This document shows, piece by piece, positions 5,689 to 6,109 of a stretch of DNA of 6,109 nucleotides. Numbering within the stretch: the stretch's first letter is position 1; each line of letters opens with the position of its first letter. Position numbers and translations under genes: made by a program. Under the pieces are notes generated by a model, which saw nothing but the letters and a program-made list of their open reading frames with translations, did not search any database and was not told the DNA's origin. Origin of the DNA: DASQDN01 sp035630195 (GTDB taxonomy: Bacteria > Acidobacteriota > Terriglobia > Bryobacterales > Bryobacteraceae); NCBI GenBank assembly GCA_035630195.1, contig DASQLD010000699.1:1-6109 (forward strand), written 5' to 3'.

Positions 5689-6109
5689 GTGCGATATCCG
5701 GATTCTGTCGAGTATCTCTACTCCCTCGGCAACGAAATTAAGTCGTTAAAATTCGGTCTGGAAAATATCACCCAGGCGCTGAAGGTGCTTGGCGACCCAC
5801 ATCGATCCTTTCCAACTGTCCATGTGGCCGGGACGAATGGGAAGGGTTCGACGTGCGCCATGATTGAGGCGGCAGCGCGCTCGGCAGGCCTTCGAACAGG
5901 GCTCTATACCTCCCCCCATCTGATTGAGCCCACCGAGCGAATACAGATCGAGGGTAAGCCGGTATCCCGCGAAGAGTTCGTTCTGGCGTTCGAGCGCGTC
6001 CACTCGATCGGGCTGCAAATGGAAACACACCCGACTTACTTCGAGACTGTGACAGCTATGGCGTTTCTGTTGTTTCGCGACGCCGAATTGGACTTGGCGA
6101 TCGTCGAAG
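5689..6109 (+). CDS. folC: Folate/folylpolyglutamate synthase FolC (N-terminal 140 residues, cut by window edge)
   Basis: This ATP-dependent Mur-ligase-family enzyme adds glutamate to dihydropteroate (dihydrofolate synthase) and/or extends the polyglutamate tail of folates in the cytoplasm. The visible part has the N-terminal block SVEYLYSLGNEIK (6-18). It also has the ATP-binding P-loop VAGTNGKGST (46-55), the family motif GLYTSPHLIEPTERIQI (71-87), and HPTYFETVTAMAFLLF (114-129). About two thirds of a normal FolC lies beyond the right edge. The start is taken as GTG at 5689. A TAG immediately precedes it in frame, no other start codon occurs before the conserved block, and MRxPDSV-like N-termini are common in the family. 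No good ribosome-binding site precedes it. It lies 26 bases after the Tat-protein gene with no terminator between, so the two may be co-transcribed, although no functional link is evident. Confidence 0.95.
   Translation, partial: MRYPDSVEYLYSLGNEIKSLKFGLENITQALKVLGDPHRSFPTVHVAGTNGKGSTCAMIEAAARSAGLRTGLYTSPHLIEPTERIQIEGKPVSREEFVLAFERVHSIGLQMETHPTYFETVTAMAFLLFRDAELDLAIVE

Noticed and set aside
5746..6030. Two minus-strand open frames antisense to folC.
   Set aside because: The plus strand encodes the unmistakable FolC P-loop and SPHL motif; the opposite frames are shadows.

Overview
The window looks like a chromosomal segment of a moderately GC-rich Gram-negative bacterium, most probably an acidobacterium (Solibacter/Bryobacter type). 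I infer this from the style of the FolC N-terminus, the Tat-exported gluconate-2-dehydrogenase-subunit-3-like protein and the layout of the secretion genes. No single sequence proves the taxonomy.

Positions 1-5037 form one tightly packed minus-strand operon, read right to left. It contains an ECF sigma factor (TTG start), a membrane anti-sigma factor with an HxxxCxxC zinc motif, and a small exported protein of unknown function. These are followed by gspE (assembly ATPase), gspF (inner-membrane platform), gspG (major pseudopilin) and the first 24 codons of another pseudopilin, probably gspH, cut off by the window edge. Four junctions are 4-base ATGA/GTGA overlaps and the other two have gaps of 2 and 4 bases, so the seven genes are very likely co-transcribed and mostly translationally coupled. 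The apparent logic is a regulator pair heading the inner-membrane motor and pseudopilus part of a type II secretion system. GspD, GspC and GspK-M are not in view.

Positions 5038-5173 are the only sizeable intergenic region (136 bases). It lies between the divergent sigma operon and a plus-strand gene, and carries a CRP/FNR-like palindrome almost midway between the two start codons.

Positions 5174-6109 run on the plus strand: a Tat-signal protein of the gluconate 2-dehydrogenase subunit 3 family, then after 26 bases the start of folC (folate/folylpolyglutamate synthase), cut off by the right edge.

No RNA genes, mobile elements, CRISPR arrays, clear terminators or pseudogenes were seen. The points most worth a second look are the sigma/anti-sigma/unknown-protein module fused to the secretion operon, and the c-di-GMP-type (MshEN) N-terminus of GspE.
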